Notes under the pieces: model-generated | The model's database searches: none | The model's input: only the letters and a program-made list of their open reading frames with translations | Told to the model about the DNA's origin: nothing | Translations under genes and position numbers: made by a program | Assembly (NCBI RefSeq): GCF_023161665.1 | Contig: NZ_JALNTW010000012.1 | Coordinates: 62,001-126,000, forward strand | Origin: Shewanella sp. 1CM18E | GTDB taxonomy: Bacteria > Pseudomonadota > Gammaproteobacteria > Enterobacterales > Shewanellaceae | Length of the DNA stretch: 64,000 nt | Direction of reading: 5' to 3' | Shown here: piece by piece, positions 8,677 through 16,861 of the stretch | Layout: each line of letters begins with the position of its first letter | Numbering within the stretch: position 1 is the stretch's first letter

Positions 8677-9372
8677 CTAGCGTTGCCATTCAAGAAAGTT
8701 AAGTGACAAAATCTGTTTGTCCTGAGGTTGTTCAGGCAAGCCTATGTAGAAAATATTTGGTTTGGTCCCTTCAGCTGCCAACATGGCGTATACCTTATTG
8801 TCGCGAACAAGTTGCGACACAGTACTAGTGGGATCATTTAGGTCGCCAAAGTTACGCGCTTCACCAATACAGGTTTCGACACATGCCGGCAGTAAACCCG
8901 CCGATGTGCGGTGAATACAGAAATTGCATTTCTCTGGTGGTGAATTTAAGGTTTCATCTTTACGGCGAGCGCCATAAGGGCATGCATCAACACATAATTG
9001 GCAATGAATACATTCGTCATGGTTAATCACCACTATGCCGTCTTCTTCGCGTTTATAAGTCGCCTCTACAGGGCAAACATAAACACAAGCAGGGTTATCA
9101 CACTGATTACATTGGTTAGGAACCGCCAGTGTCGCAAAGCCCGTTGATGTTTCAATAGCAGCTTGATTCACCCGAGTACGACAACGTCCTGCATCCGTTT
9201 GGTTTTCCATAGCGCAAGACACCGTGCAAGATAGACACCCAGTGCAACGGCGAACATCAAACACCATCGCTAACCTTTTACCAGAAGTTTTAGCTTGAAG
9301 TTGAGCACTGGGGATCAGCGTTAACATTGCACCACCAGCAGCCATTTTTAATATGGACCGTCTATCCAACAT
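8677..9372 (-). CDS. ttrB: Four-cluster [4Fe-4S] ferredoxin-like subunit, TtrB-like
   Basis: The 231-residue protein has a Tat-type signal (DRRSILKMAAGGAMLTLIPSAQLQA) and four Cys groups (CTGCLSC, CNQCDNPACVYVC, CIHCQLCVDAC, CNFCIHR...CVETC), the pattern of the TtrB/PsrB/DmsB electron-transfer subunits. A signal on the FeS subunit is typical of TtrB, which is periplasmic. I chose the ATG at 9370-9372 because the AAGGA ribosome binding site touches the in-frame ATG at 9378 but sits six bases from this one. It is translated ahead of the molybdoenzyme, so the order is B-A; in the known ttrBCA operon a membrane subunit C lies between. Confidence 0.8.
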   Translation of the reverse strand: MLDRRSILKMAAGGAMLTLIPSAQLQAKTSGKRLAMVFDVRRCTGCLSCTVSCAMENQTDAGRCRTRVNQAAIETSTGFATLAVPNQCNQCDNPACVYVCPVEATYKREEDGIVVINHDECIHCQLCVDACPYGARRKDETLNSPPEKCNFCIHRTSAGLLPACVETCIGEARNFGDLNDPTSTVSQLVRDNKVYAMLAAEGTKPNIFYIGLPEQPQDKQILSLNFLEWQR

Positions 9373-9756
9373 ATTCATTCCTTATTATAAAAGTGATAAA
9401 TATTAATTTTCTCACTTATAAATTCTTTATATTTAAAATACACTCAAAAATATAAAAATATAAACAAGGAAGCGTTTCAATAAATAAATATCAACTAAGG
9501 ATCACAATAGAAAAATAATTTATTTTTTTATGAAATAAAATCCGGAGATAGATTTAAAGGTATCAGCCACCTAAAATATAAATGCAACAAAACGTATCAA
9601 CGCTATCACTCTGATAAAACACAAACTCAACAATATATAAAAAATAAATATTAAAAACAATGGTATACAGTGTTAATTGGCGCCGGAAATATTTTTGATA
9701 ATATCGACAGATAACTATTTAACCATTGAATTGAAAGATAAAAGACATAGCCAACT

Positions 9757-9779
9757 CAAATATCACATTCTGATATTTG
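9757..9779. promoter_or_regulatory. Perfect 9-bp inverted repeat, candidate LysR operator
   Basis: CAAATATCA (9757-9765) and TGATATTTG (9771-9779) are separated by 5 bp. The element contains the T-N11-A arrangement usual for LysR-type binding sites. It lies 136 bp upstream of the LysR start codon and between the two divergent respiratory units, so it is the best candidate for the site of the LysR protein encoded next to it. Confidence 0.5.
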
Positions 9780-9841
9780 CTAATATTAATATGTAAAACA
9801 CGAGACATATATCAAAATTACAAAAATAAGCTTATTAAAAA

Positions 9842-9857
9842 TGTGACATATAACACT
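9842..9857. promoter_or_regulatory. Possible CRP site upstream of the LysR gene
   Basis: TGTGA-CATATA-ACACT matches the consensus TGTGA-N6-TCACA at 8 of 10 positions (all five on the left). It is about 58 bp upstream of the start codon at 9915. CRP is known to control anaerobic respiration genes in Shewanella, so the site is plausible, but one half is weak. Confidence 0.25.
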
Positions 9858-9914
9858 GCACATTATAACTCTTATATAGATTATAGAATTTAATTATTGC
9901 AGCAGGTATTTGTT

Positions 9915-10880
9915 ATGAACAAAATAGATCTTTTAAATTACAACCAATTAAAAGTCTTTATTGCTATATATGAACACGGACAAAGCCATCAAGCAGCAAA
10001 TGAATTAGGTATGACAGCTTCGGGTGTAAGCAGAACACTTAAAATATTAAGAGATATATTTAAAGATTCTCTCTTTATAAGACGTTGTTCAGGTTTTGTT
10101 GCCACAGAAAAAACTCACCAACTGATCCCAATGGCTAAAAGTTTAGTCGAACAATATCAAAAAATTGAGATGCAGCATTCGGTGTTTACTCCGGCAGATT
10201 CTGGCGGGCAATTTGTTATCCATGCCTACGATGAATTTGTCTACGCAGTACAGAAAGTCGTGCGAGAAGATATCTTAAATGAAGCGCCAAATCTAAGATT
10301 TGATGTCAGAGTTCTCACCCATGATTGCACCACGGCACTAGCTAATGGCGACATGGACTTTGTAGTGGTATACGAAGGTTTCAATGGTAAGAACCTAAAC
10401 TACGAAATGTTTAGCGAAACCGATAGCCTATATATTCTTGCCAAGCGCAATCATCCCGTTTTAAGCCAAGCAATTACTCTCGAAAACCTCTCTCGCTATC
10501 CCTGCTTAGAAATCGATAACTACGATGATCTCAGCTGCCCACTATTAGTCAACTTATGTCGAGAGAAAGACCTGTGCATGGAAGTTGAAGGTTATACCGA
10601 CAGTTTAGCCTCAGCGATGCGCCTTTTAAGCGAAAGTGATGCAATAACTCTTAGCTGTAATCAATTCACCCGTCAATTCGTCAACATGCTACCGGGGATT
10701 GATTACGTCAAATTGCCAGACGAGTTAGCACAAAAATGCCGAACTCGCCGCCGAGAAAATCGCGAGATAGGTAACTACGTGTTATTTGGCAATACCAACC
10801 ATTCGGCCGCATTTAATTGGGTCAAATCAAAACTCATTTGCGGACTAGAAAGAGAGTGGCGTCTAGCAAGTGAAGACTAG
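9915..10880 (+). CDS. LysR-family transcriptional regulator
   Basis: The 321-residue protein has a winged helix-turn-helix near its N-terminus (LNYNQLKVFIAIYEHGQSH, QAANELGMTASGVSRTLK) and a C-terminal effector-binding half of the periplasmic-binding-protein fold. I chose the ATG at 9915 because GCAGG lies eight bases before it; an in-frame TTG at 9897 has no ribosome binding site. It lies between the leftward ttrBA-like genes and the rightward reductase operon, and is the only regulator in the island. Known ttr operons use a TtrS/TtrR two-component pair; here a LysR protein probably takes that place. The effector is unknown. Confidence 0.85.
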   Translation: MNKIDLLNYNQLKVFIAIYEHGQSHQAANELGMTASGVSRTLKILRDIFKDSLFIRRCSGFVATEKTHQLIPMAKSLVEQYQKIEMQHSVFTPADSGGQFVIHAYDEFVYAVQKVVREDILNEAPNLRFDVRVLTHDCTTALANGDMDFVVVYEGFNGKNLNYEMFSETDSLYILAKRNHPVLSQAITLENLSRYPCLEIDNYDDLSCPLLVNLCREKDLCMEVEGYTDSLASAMRLLSESDAITLSCNQFTRQFVNMLPGIDYVKLPDELAQKCRTRRRENREIGNYVLFGNTNHSAAFNWVKSKLICGLEREWRLASED

Positions 10881-11085
10881 CGTCGTTAGTTAAATCCATA
10901 GGGAAGTCGAACTCTGATCGATGAGAGATCGTGAGTTTGCAGTTATAGGAGTTTTACCAGAAAAACGTGTGTAACCGAGTGACCGTTTGCTACGCCTGAA
11001 GCAAGCCAACTCACAGAGCAATATCAATGTCGTACTTGCTACAAAAATAAATAGTGAATCAACACTATCAAGATGGGGAAAACAT

Positions 11086-13299
11086 ATGAAAATTAACAGA
11101 CGCACCTTCCTGCAGGGAGTTGGAGCTAGTTCTGTTGTCGGCTCCTTGTCTGGCTTAATGCCAGGCATTGCCAATGCAACTGAACGTGGCGGTGCACCAG
11201 ACAAGATGCTGAAACGCGAAGGTAAAATCGTTTATCACACTTGTCAGCGAAACTGTGCCGACCGTTGTCTGCTGAAGTTTACCGTACAAAATGGCCGTAT
11301 GACTTATGTCGAAGGCGCATCCGAGATGAAGAAAATGGGGACATCTCCTTGCGTTAAAGGTCATGCCTATGTGCAGTACACTTATGCTGCCGACCGCATT
11401 TTGCACCCAATGGAACGCGCAGGTAAAAAAGGCGAAGGTAAATGGCGCCGTATTAGCTGGGACGAGGCCTATGCCAAAATCTCTAGCCGTTTACAACAGA
11501 TCATCAAGGAACATGGCGCTGACTCCATTTTGCCATACAGCTACTCGGGTCATGAAGGTGTTATTGGTAAATACGGCGGACCAAGCCGTTTTTTTAACGC
11601 TGTAGGTGCTCGTAAGCTCGATCGTAAAGTGTGTGTTTTCGCGGCTTATGAAGGTTTGAAGTCTGTCACAGGTACTTATCAAGGACCCGATCCATACGAC
11701 AACATTTACACCAATTGCTATATCTCTTGGGGCCAAAACGAAACAGCCACTAACGTTCACGGTATTAAGTTTATTAACCAAGCTCGTGATAACGGTGCCA
11801 AGTTATTAGTCGTTAACCCTATGCGCACACCCATTGCGTCACAAGCAGATATCTGGCTACAACCTAAGCCAAGTACCGATACTCACTTGGCGACAGGGAT
11901 CATGAAATACCTTATCGATAATGATTTAGCAGATATGGCGTTTATTGAAGCCAATACACTTGGCTATCAAGATCTGCTCAAACGTATTGATGAAATGAGC
12001 TATGACGAGATCGAACAAGTTACCGGCGTACCAAGAGAGAAAATGTTCGAGTTTGCCAAAGTGTATGGCGAGTCAGAGTTGTCAGTCATTCGTTTAGGCT
12101 ACGGTATGCAGCGTAACTACAACGGTGCGCGTATGTCTCGTGCCATCGCCATGATGCACGCTGTTGCTGGTCAATATGGCAAAATTGGTAATGGTTTTAT
12201 CTATGATAATACCCAAGCTGACGACAGCCTTAACTACTCAAAAGGCCGAGCTGACCATATTCACCCTAATGGCGACACTGTTGGTCATGTCAACATGACA
12301 GAAATCGCTAAGGCGATCCATCCAACTAACCCAACCGCTTACGGTAAGCCTATCAAGCCAATTAAGGCTGTGATCAACTACAACGGTAACTTTGTCTCTG
12401 TTGCGCCGGACTCAAATGCCTGTCGCTTAGGCGCAATGCGCGACGACTTGTTCTTAGTAGTACACGACTTCTTGATGACAGATACCGCAGAACTTGCCGA
12501 TATCATTGTGCCATCAACTACCCAGTTTGAGTTCCCAGATATGGGTACTGACTACAACTGCTACCACATGCAAACTTCTGAAAAAGTGATTGAGCCTTTA
12601 GGTGAATCTAAAGATAACTGGATCTTCTTTAAAGAGTTAGCGGCGCATATGGGACTAGATTATCACCCAGAGATGCGCGTTGATTACGAACAGATCTTAC
12701 GTGACTTCTTAGACACTGAAGAGCCCGCATTTAGACACAATAACATCACTTACGAGCAGATCATTAAAGACAAGTTTGTCACCGTTTATGACCAACGCCC
12801 TTACTTTGGTGATGGTAAATATAAAACTGATAGCGGCAAGATCGAGTTCTACTCACAAATGATGAAAGATGCTGGCTACCATCCAGTTATTGACTTCGGC
12901 TTGCCTGAAGACGAGATGATCCCAGAAGAGAAGACGTTGCCGTTCCGTATGTTATCACCCGCGATCCCGCAGCGTGCTAACAGCTCTTTCTACAACGTTA
13001 AGTACATCCGTAACTTCCCAGCATATTTGGCCAAGATCAATACCGAAGATGCAAAAGAGTTAGACATTAAAAACAACGACCGAGTCAGACTCAGTAACCA
13101 TCGTGGCGAAGCATTCTTTACTGCGCAAGTTTCTGGGCAAGTTGGCCGTGGCACCGTTATGGCACCAAAAAACAACTGGCGCCGAATGGACCCTTACGGT
13201 AAAGCGAGCTGTACCAACAACCTGACCACCGACAAATTGACCGATATGGGCGGCTGTTCAGCCTACCACTCGACTAATGTCGCGCTAGAAAAAGCCTAA
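11086..13299 (+). CDS. Tat-exported molybdopterin oxidoreductase, DmsA-like, substrate unknown
   Basis: The 737-residue protein has a Tat signal (INRRTFLQGVGASSVVGSLS) and an FeS site C53-x3-C57-x3-C61-x27-C89, a spacing typical of DmsA-type enzymes. C183 (in RKVCVFAAYEG) lines up roughly with the metal-ligand position of formate dehydrogenase H, so the molybdenum may be held by cysteine; this is an inference by eye. ISWGQN marks a conserved cofactor-binding stretch. I chose the ATG at 11086 because GGGGAA precedes it and the Tat signal begins there; a longer frame from 10987 adds nothing. It is the first gene of a unit with FeS, chaperone, cytochrome b and porin genes. At 737 residues it is too short for formate dehydrogenase. 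Confidence 0.8.
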   Translation: MKINRRTFLQGVGASSVVGSLSGLMPGIANATERGGAPDKMLKREGKIVYHTCQRNCADRCLLKFTVQNGRMTYVEGASEMKKMGTSPCVKGHAYVQYTYAADRILHPMERAGKKGEGKWRRISWDEAYAKISSRLQQIIKEHGADSILPYSYSGHEGVIGKYGGPSRFFNAVGARKLDRKVCVFAAYEGLKSVTGTYQGPDPYDNIYTNCYISWGQNETATNVHGIKFINQARDNGAKLLVVNPMRTPIASQADIWLQPKPSTDTHLATGIMKYLIDNDLADMAFIEANTLGYQDLLKRIDEMSYDEIEQVTGVPREKMFEFAKVYGESELSVIRLGYGMQRNYNGARMSRAIAMMHAVAGQYGKIGNGFIYDNTQADDSLNYSKGRADHIHPNGDTVGHVNMTEIAKAIHPTNPTAYGKPIKPIKAVINYNGNFVSVAPDSNACRLGAMRDDLFLVVHDFLMTDTAELADIIVPSTTQFEFPDMGTDYNCYHMQTSEKVIEPLGESKDNWIFFKELAAHMGLDYHPEMRVDYEQILRDFLDTEEPAFRHNNITYEQIIKDKFVTVYDQRPYFGDGKYKTDSGKIEFYSQMMKDAGYHPVIDFGLPEDEMIPEEKTLPFRMLSPAIPQRANSSFYNVKYIRNFPAYLAKINTEDAKELDIKNNDRVRLSNHRGEAFFTAQVSGQVGRGTVMAPKNNWRRMDPYGKASCTNNLTTDKLTDMGGCSAYHSTNVALEKA

Positions 13300-13309
13300 G
13301 GAGTAGATA

Positions 13310-13855
13310 ATGACTATGAACAAAAGAGTAGGCTTTGTCTTCAGACAAGAAAACTGCGTCGGTTGTGGTGCCTGTACTGTTGCCTGCCAAATTCACAATG
13401 AGCTACCAGAGAACCATCGATTCCGTAAGGTTGATCGCTATGAAGTTAAGCGCGATGACGGTGCGGTAGATGTGTGGCTATCGCACTCATGTATGCATTG
13501 TGAAAACCCAGCTTGCTTAATGGTTTGTCCTGCAAAGGCCTACCACGTCAGAGACGACGGTATTGTGGTGTTAGATCGTGAAAAGTGCACAGGTTGCGGC
13601 CTATGTGCCAGCGCCTGCCCATACTCGGCAGTGAGCATTCGTGAAGACGACGGCAAGGCAGATAAGTGCAATATGTGCGTTGAATTACTCGATCGTGGCA
13701 TGCAGCCAGCCTGTGTTACTGGTTGCCCAGTTGAGTGTATCAAAATCGGCAATATTGACGAAGTGCTTAAGAAGCCATCAGCCAGTAAGCAAGGCATTGG
13801 ATACGGCGACTGCATCACAAAACCTAACATGGTGATTATTAAGGAACGCGCATAA
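13310..13855 (+). CDS. Four-cluster [4Fe-4S] electron-transfer subunit, DmsB-like
   Basis: The 181-residue protein carries four Cys groups (CVGCGACTVAC, CMHCENPACLMVC, CTGCGLCASAC, CNMCVELLDRG...CVTGCPVEC), the standard DmsB/PhsB layout. It has no signal peptide, so it is probably carried across the membrane together with the Tat-tagged catalytic subunit made just before it. AAGGAG lies six bases before the ATG. Its stop codon overlaps the next start codon by one base (ATAATG), so translation is coupled with the chaperone gene. It would carry electrons between the cytochrome b and the molybdoenzyme. Confidence 0.9.
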   Translation: MTMNKRVGFVFRQENCVGCGACTVACQIHNELPENHRFRKVDRYEVKRDDGAVDVWLSHSCMHCENPACLMVCPAKAYHVRDDGIVVLDREKCTGCGLCASACPYSAVSIREDDGKADKCNMCVELLDRGMQPACVTGCPVECIKIGNIDEVLKKPSASKQGIGYGDCITKPNMVIIKERA

Positions 13856-14445
13856 TGACAAACCAATATGGTCCGATGGCAACAGCGTACTTTGCCTTTA
13901 AATCAATGATCTTCTTTCCATCAGAAGCTGAAGCATTGCAAGGGTTAATCACTTATCTAGAGTTGAATAATCCGCAAAGCCCCCTGCTCGTTGAGGCGAA
14001 AAAATTCATTGATGACGCATCAGAATTGGAGTTCGACTTCAATCGAATGTGCATTGGGCCATATAAGTTGTTGGTTGCCCCTTATGAAGGGGTGTACCGC
14101 AGCGGTAACCATGTCATGAACACAGATGAAACTGTTGAAGTTGCCGATTTCTATCAGCAAATAGGCTTAGTCATTGATGACAAATTCAATGAACCTGCCG
14201 ATTTTATCGGTAATGAACTGGAGTTTCTTTACTGTGTGCACGCCCTTGCAAGTGAACAGCGACAAGCCAATAACCTCTATGCCGCTAACGAACTCGACGC
14301 TATAGCTGATGAGTTTGTTAATAAGCACCTTGGTGTATGGATTAATCCTTTCTGTGAAGGCATTAAACAACACGCTAAACATGATTTTTGGCGCGAGTTT
14401 GCTGTTGAGCTGCAACTTTTTATCACTAAACAACTGCATGAGTAG
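13855..14445 (+). CDS. TorD/DmsD-family molybdoenzyme chaperone
   Basis: The 196-residue, mostly helical protein contains EPADFIGNELEFLYCVHALA (about residues 116-135), which corresponds to the conserved E-P-x-D-H-x-x-x-E-L motif region of TorD/DmsD proteins. These cytoplasmic chaperones bind the Tat signal and the immature catalytic subunit until the molybdenum cofactor is inserted. It overlaps the FeS gene by one base and is therefore probably dedicated to the adjacent 737-residue enzyme. Whether it also serves the ttrA-like protein, which has no chaperone gene of its own here, is open. Confidence 0.8.
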   Translation: MTNQYGPMATAYFAFKSMIFFPSEAEALQGLITYLELNNPQSPLLVEAKKFIDDASELEFDFNRMCIGPYKLLVAPYEGVYRSGNHVMNTDETVEVADFYQQIGLVIDDKFNEPADFIGNELEFLYCVHALASEQRQANNLYAANELDAIADEFVNKHLGVWINPFCEGIKQHAKHDFWREFAVELQLFITKQLHE

Positions 14446-14488
14446 GCGTCAACCAACGACCTATTACATTTCAGGATCTGGCTTTAAC

Positions 14489-14512
14489 CACAGCACCAAC
14501 AAATGTGCTGTG
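14489..14512 (+). other. Intra-operon hairpin between chaperone and cytochrome b genes
   Basis: CACAGCAC (14489-14496) pairs with GTGCTGTG (14505-14512) around an 8-base loop. There is no T-run, so it is not a classic terminator. In this position it could mark a processing or stability boundary that sets the cytochrome b level apart from the upstream genes. Confidence 0.5.
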
Positions 14513-14552
14513 TAGCCAAAAGAGGCGAACAACATCGCCAAAGGAGTGACCT

Positions 14553-15524
14553 ATGAACAGAGCAATAAAATGGTTAAGTTTTATTGTGCTTGGCCTGTTT
14601 GTCTCAACTGCCGCAATGGCTGAAGATGCAAGCTTGCAACCACAACAATGGCAGCCAATTAAAGTTGAAGCCATTGCAGGTGACATACCAGAGCTACGCG
14701 GTATGCCTACTCAACCACAGCTGCAACTACCGGCTGCAATACCTGAAGATGCCAATGAAACCGTGCTTGGCTATTTGGGCGCAACAGATACCATTGCATT
14801 TTTAGTCTACGCCAGCTTATTTGCTGTCATCGGCCTGTTTATCATATTCATTATTGTGAATGGCATTTCACGCTTAGATGAAGGCTTTTCTGGCAAGTTA
14901 ATTAAGCGATGGTCAGGCTTGAGCATCAGCGTGCATTGGCTGGGCGCGATTGCTTGCATGCTACTTATCCTAACAGGATTAGTGCTAGCAGGTGGCCGCT
15001 TATACTTTGAGCCGAGTATGAATCAATCAGGCTGGGCATCACTGGTCGGTTTATCAAGCGGCTTGCACGAGCTAATGGCATTCCCATTCATCTTAGGTTA
15101 CGTGTTGATGATCTTAATGTGGGCGCCAAAGCAAATTCCCGCTAGCTACGACGTTAAGTGGTTTGCTGTGTTGGGTGGCTACCTAAATACTGGTAAGAAG
15201 CATCACCCTGATGCAGGCTTTGCCAATGCGGGTGAAAAACTGTGGTTCTGGGTATTCGCCCTATTTGGCGGCCTGATGGTGGTATCAGGACTAACTATGA
15301 TGTTCCCAGAGACATTTGTGGTCACCAAAAATACCGCTAATACCATGCTATTAGTCCATATTATCTCTACCGTTATCATCAGTGCATTCTCTGTCGTACA
15401 TATCTTTATGGCGACTGTTATGTCTGAAGGTGGCATGTCAAATATGACCTCAGGTTACTGCGATGAGAACTGGGCTAAACAGCACCACAATCTTTGGTTC
15501 AAAGAGCTAAAGCAACAAGCTTAA
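14553..15524 (+). CDS. Formate-dehydrogenase-type cytochrome b subunit (FdhC/FdnI-like)
   Basis: The 323-residue protein has a cleavable-looking signal (residues 1-23, STAAMA), a periplasmic extension of about 55 residues, then five membrane segments. Histidines in SVHWLGAIACMLL, GLHELMAFPFILGY, LLVHIISTV and FSVVHIFMA sit where the two b hemes are held in FdnI/FdhC proteins. GGAG precedes the ATG by five bases. It would exchange electrons between the menaquinone pool and the FeS subunit. Using this type of cytochrome with a DmsA-like catalytic subunit is unusual, since DmsA normally works with a NrfD/DmsC-type anchor. Confidence 0.85.
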   Translation: MNRAIKWLSFIVLGLFVSTAAMAEDASLQPQQWQPIKVEAIAGDIPELRGMPTQPQLQLPAAIPEDANETVLGYLGATDTIAFLVYASLFAVIGLFIIFIIVNGISRLDEGFSGKLIKRWSGLSISVHWLGAIACMLLILTGLVLAGGRLYFEPSMNQSGWASLVGLSSGLHELMAFPFILGYVLMILMWAPKQIPASYDVKWFAVLGGYLNTGKKHHPDAGFANAGEKLWFWVFALFGGLMVVSGLTMMFPETFVVTKNTANTMLLVHIISTVIISAFSVVHIFMATVMSEGGMSNMTSGYCDENWAKQHHNLWFKELKQQA

Positions 15525-15551
15525 AGCTAATCCAAACATAACGCTTCATCC

Positions 15552-15577
15552 GCCCATCAGCGTAAATGCTGATGGGC
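15552..15577 (+). other. Strong 10-bp hairpin between cytochrome b and porin genes
   Basis: GCCCATCAGC (15552-15561) pairs perfectly with GCTGATGGGC (15568-15577) around a 6-base loop. No T-run follows, so it probably only weakens readthrough or shields the 3' end of the upstream message. The porin may therefore be partly co-transcribed with the reductase genes. Confidence 0.5.
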
Positions 15578-15667
15578 ACAGCAACTAATCATATTTAATC
15601 GCACTGCACCAACTCTACTCCTTAGAGAGGGCGACTTGTTGCAGCCGAAAGATAGGGAAATACACTA

Positions 15668-16729
15668 ATGCACACATTCAAATCACTTATAGCAGCGGCC
15701 ATAAGCCTTTGCTGCATAAACGCTTACGCTAGCGACGCAACCACAGCGGAGCTAGAAGCGCGCATCGCCAAACTAGAAAATAATACCGCACCATCACAGT
15801 TCAAAAATAGCCAAGTCAGCTTGTATGGCTCTATTCGCCCAACCTTGAGCTATCTAGATGATAGCCAAGATAAAACTTGGGATGTGCGCGATGCACTTTC
15901 TCGCGTTGGCATTAAAGCCAGCACCGAGTTTGCTGACGGTTGGACCGCAATAGCTCAAGGCGAATGGAGTGTCGATATTGCCAACTCGGGTAATTTTGGT
16001 AAAGCCCGCCAAGCCTACGCTGCGATTGCATCACCTTATGGTCAAGTGGGGATTGGTAAGCAACGTCCAGCTCAGTACACTTTAGTGGCTGAATATGTTG
16101 ATATCTTCAATCATGGCAACAGCCCATACGCTTACGACCATGAAAGCCCATTTTTCGTCGATAACTTTGTTACTTACCAATTAGTCACTGGCGATTTTAC
16201 TTGGATGGCCGGCGCACAATTTGACGGCGACAACGGTGATGATGCGACAGATATGGTCAACCTTGGTGTGGGTTACGATATCGACCAGCTACACATTGGT
16301 TTAGGTTATGTCACGCAAAATACGACCGATGCACAAAATATAGAAGGTGACGATAAAACGATTGGTGGCGTGGTGGCCTATACCTTTAGTAATGACCTCT
16401 ACCTTGCAATTAGTTACCAAGACAAACAGTATAACTATGACACTGGCAGCATGAATAAAGATCGCAGTGGTAGCACTCTAGATACCGCTTTAGCCTATCC
16501 AATTTTTGATGACTACAAAATTAAGTTAGGTTATTTCCAGTTTAAAGATGGTATCGACGATATCACCTCAGCCGATTACAACGGTTTTAACACCACCCTA
16601 GAGTGGAACCCAATCGACAACGTACGTGTGCACCTCGAATATCTAGACAAGAGTTTTGATAATCGTGACGACGATCATGCTGTTACTATCGGCTTTAGAT
16701 ATGACTTTAACCTTACTTGGCAAGGCTAA
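15668..16729 (+). CDS. Gram-negative porin (OmpC-like trimeric porin fold)
   Basis: The 353-residue protein has a signal peptide (about 1-21, INAYAS), a short coiled coil (TTAELEARIAKLEN, about 25-38) often seen at the start of marine gammaproteobacterial porins, and then alternating beta-strand sequence with SQVSLYGSIRPTLSY opening the barrel, and a C-terminal strand ending FRYDFNLTWQG. It lacks the usual terminal phenylalanine. It sits 143 bp downstream of the cytochrome b gene on the same strand, so it may admit the substrate of the respiratory enzyme, but porins of this type are generally unspecific. Confidence 0.85.
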   Translation: MHTFKSLIAAAISLCCINAYASDATTAELEARIAKLENNTAPSQFKNSQVSLYGSIRPTLSYLDDSQDKTWDVRDALSRVGIKASTEFADGWTAIAQGEWSVDIANSGNFGKARQAYAAIASPYGQVGIGKQRPAQYTLVAEYVDIFNHGNSPYAYDHESPFFVDNFVTYQLVTGDFTWMAGAQFDGDNGDDATDMVNLGVGYDIDQLHIGLGYVTQNTTDAQNIEGDDKTIGGVVAYTFSNDLYLAISYQDKQYNYDTGSMNKDRSGSTLDTALAYPIFDDYKIKLGYFQFKDGIDDITSADYNGFNTTLEWNPIDNVRVHLEYLDKSFDNRDDDHAVTIGFRYDFNLTWQG

Positions 16730-16861
16730 CTAAGTAAAACACTCTACTTATCAGCCGCATATTTAATGCGGCTGAATTATCTAATATAGAGAGAGCTGAA
16801 AGGCTAAACATCGCGTATAATCGCGCGACATTTTTCAGTATCACTAAAAGCTCTACCTCTC

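Larger units (their letters stand above)
9373..9914. other. AT-rich divergent intergenic region between the two respiratory units
   Basis: This 542-bp region carries no credible gene. It is far richer in A and T than its neighbours. It contains a perfect 9-bp inverted repeat (9757-9779), a CRP-like site (9842-9857), a looser pair AAGTGA/TCACTT (9391-9396 and 9412-9417) near the ttrB-like start, and a GGCGCC palindrome near 9678. It must hold promoters for the leftward ttrBA-like pair and the rightward lysR gene. Confidence 0.7.

Noticed and set aside
9897..9914. TTG start for the LysR gene at 9897
   Set aside because: There is no ribosome binding site before it; the ATG at 9915 has GCAGG at a good distance.
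10987..11085. Longer start for the 737-residue molybdoenzyme
   Set aside because: The added 33 residues would precede and spoil the Tat signal; a GGGGAA site lies just before the ATG at 11086.
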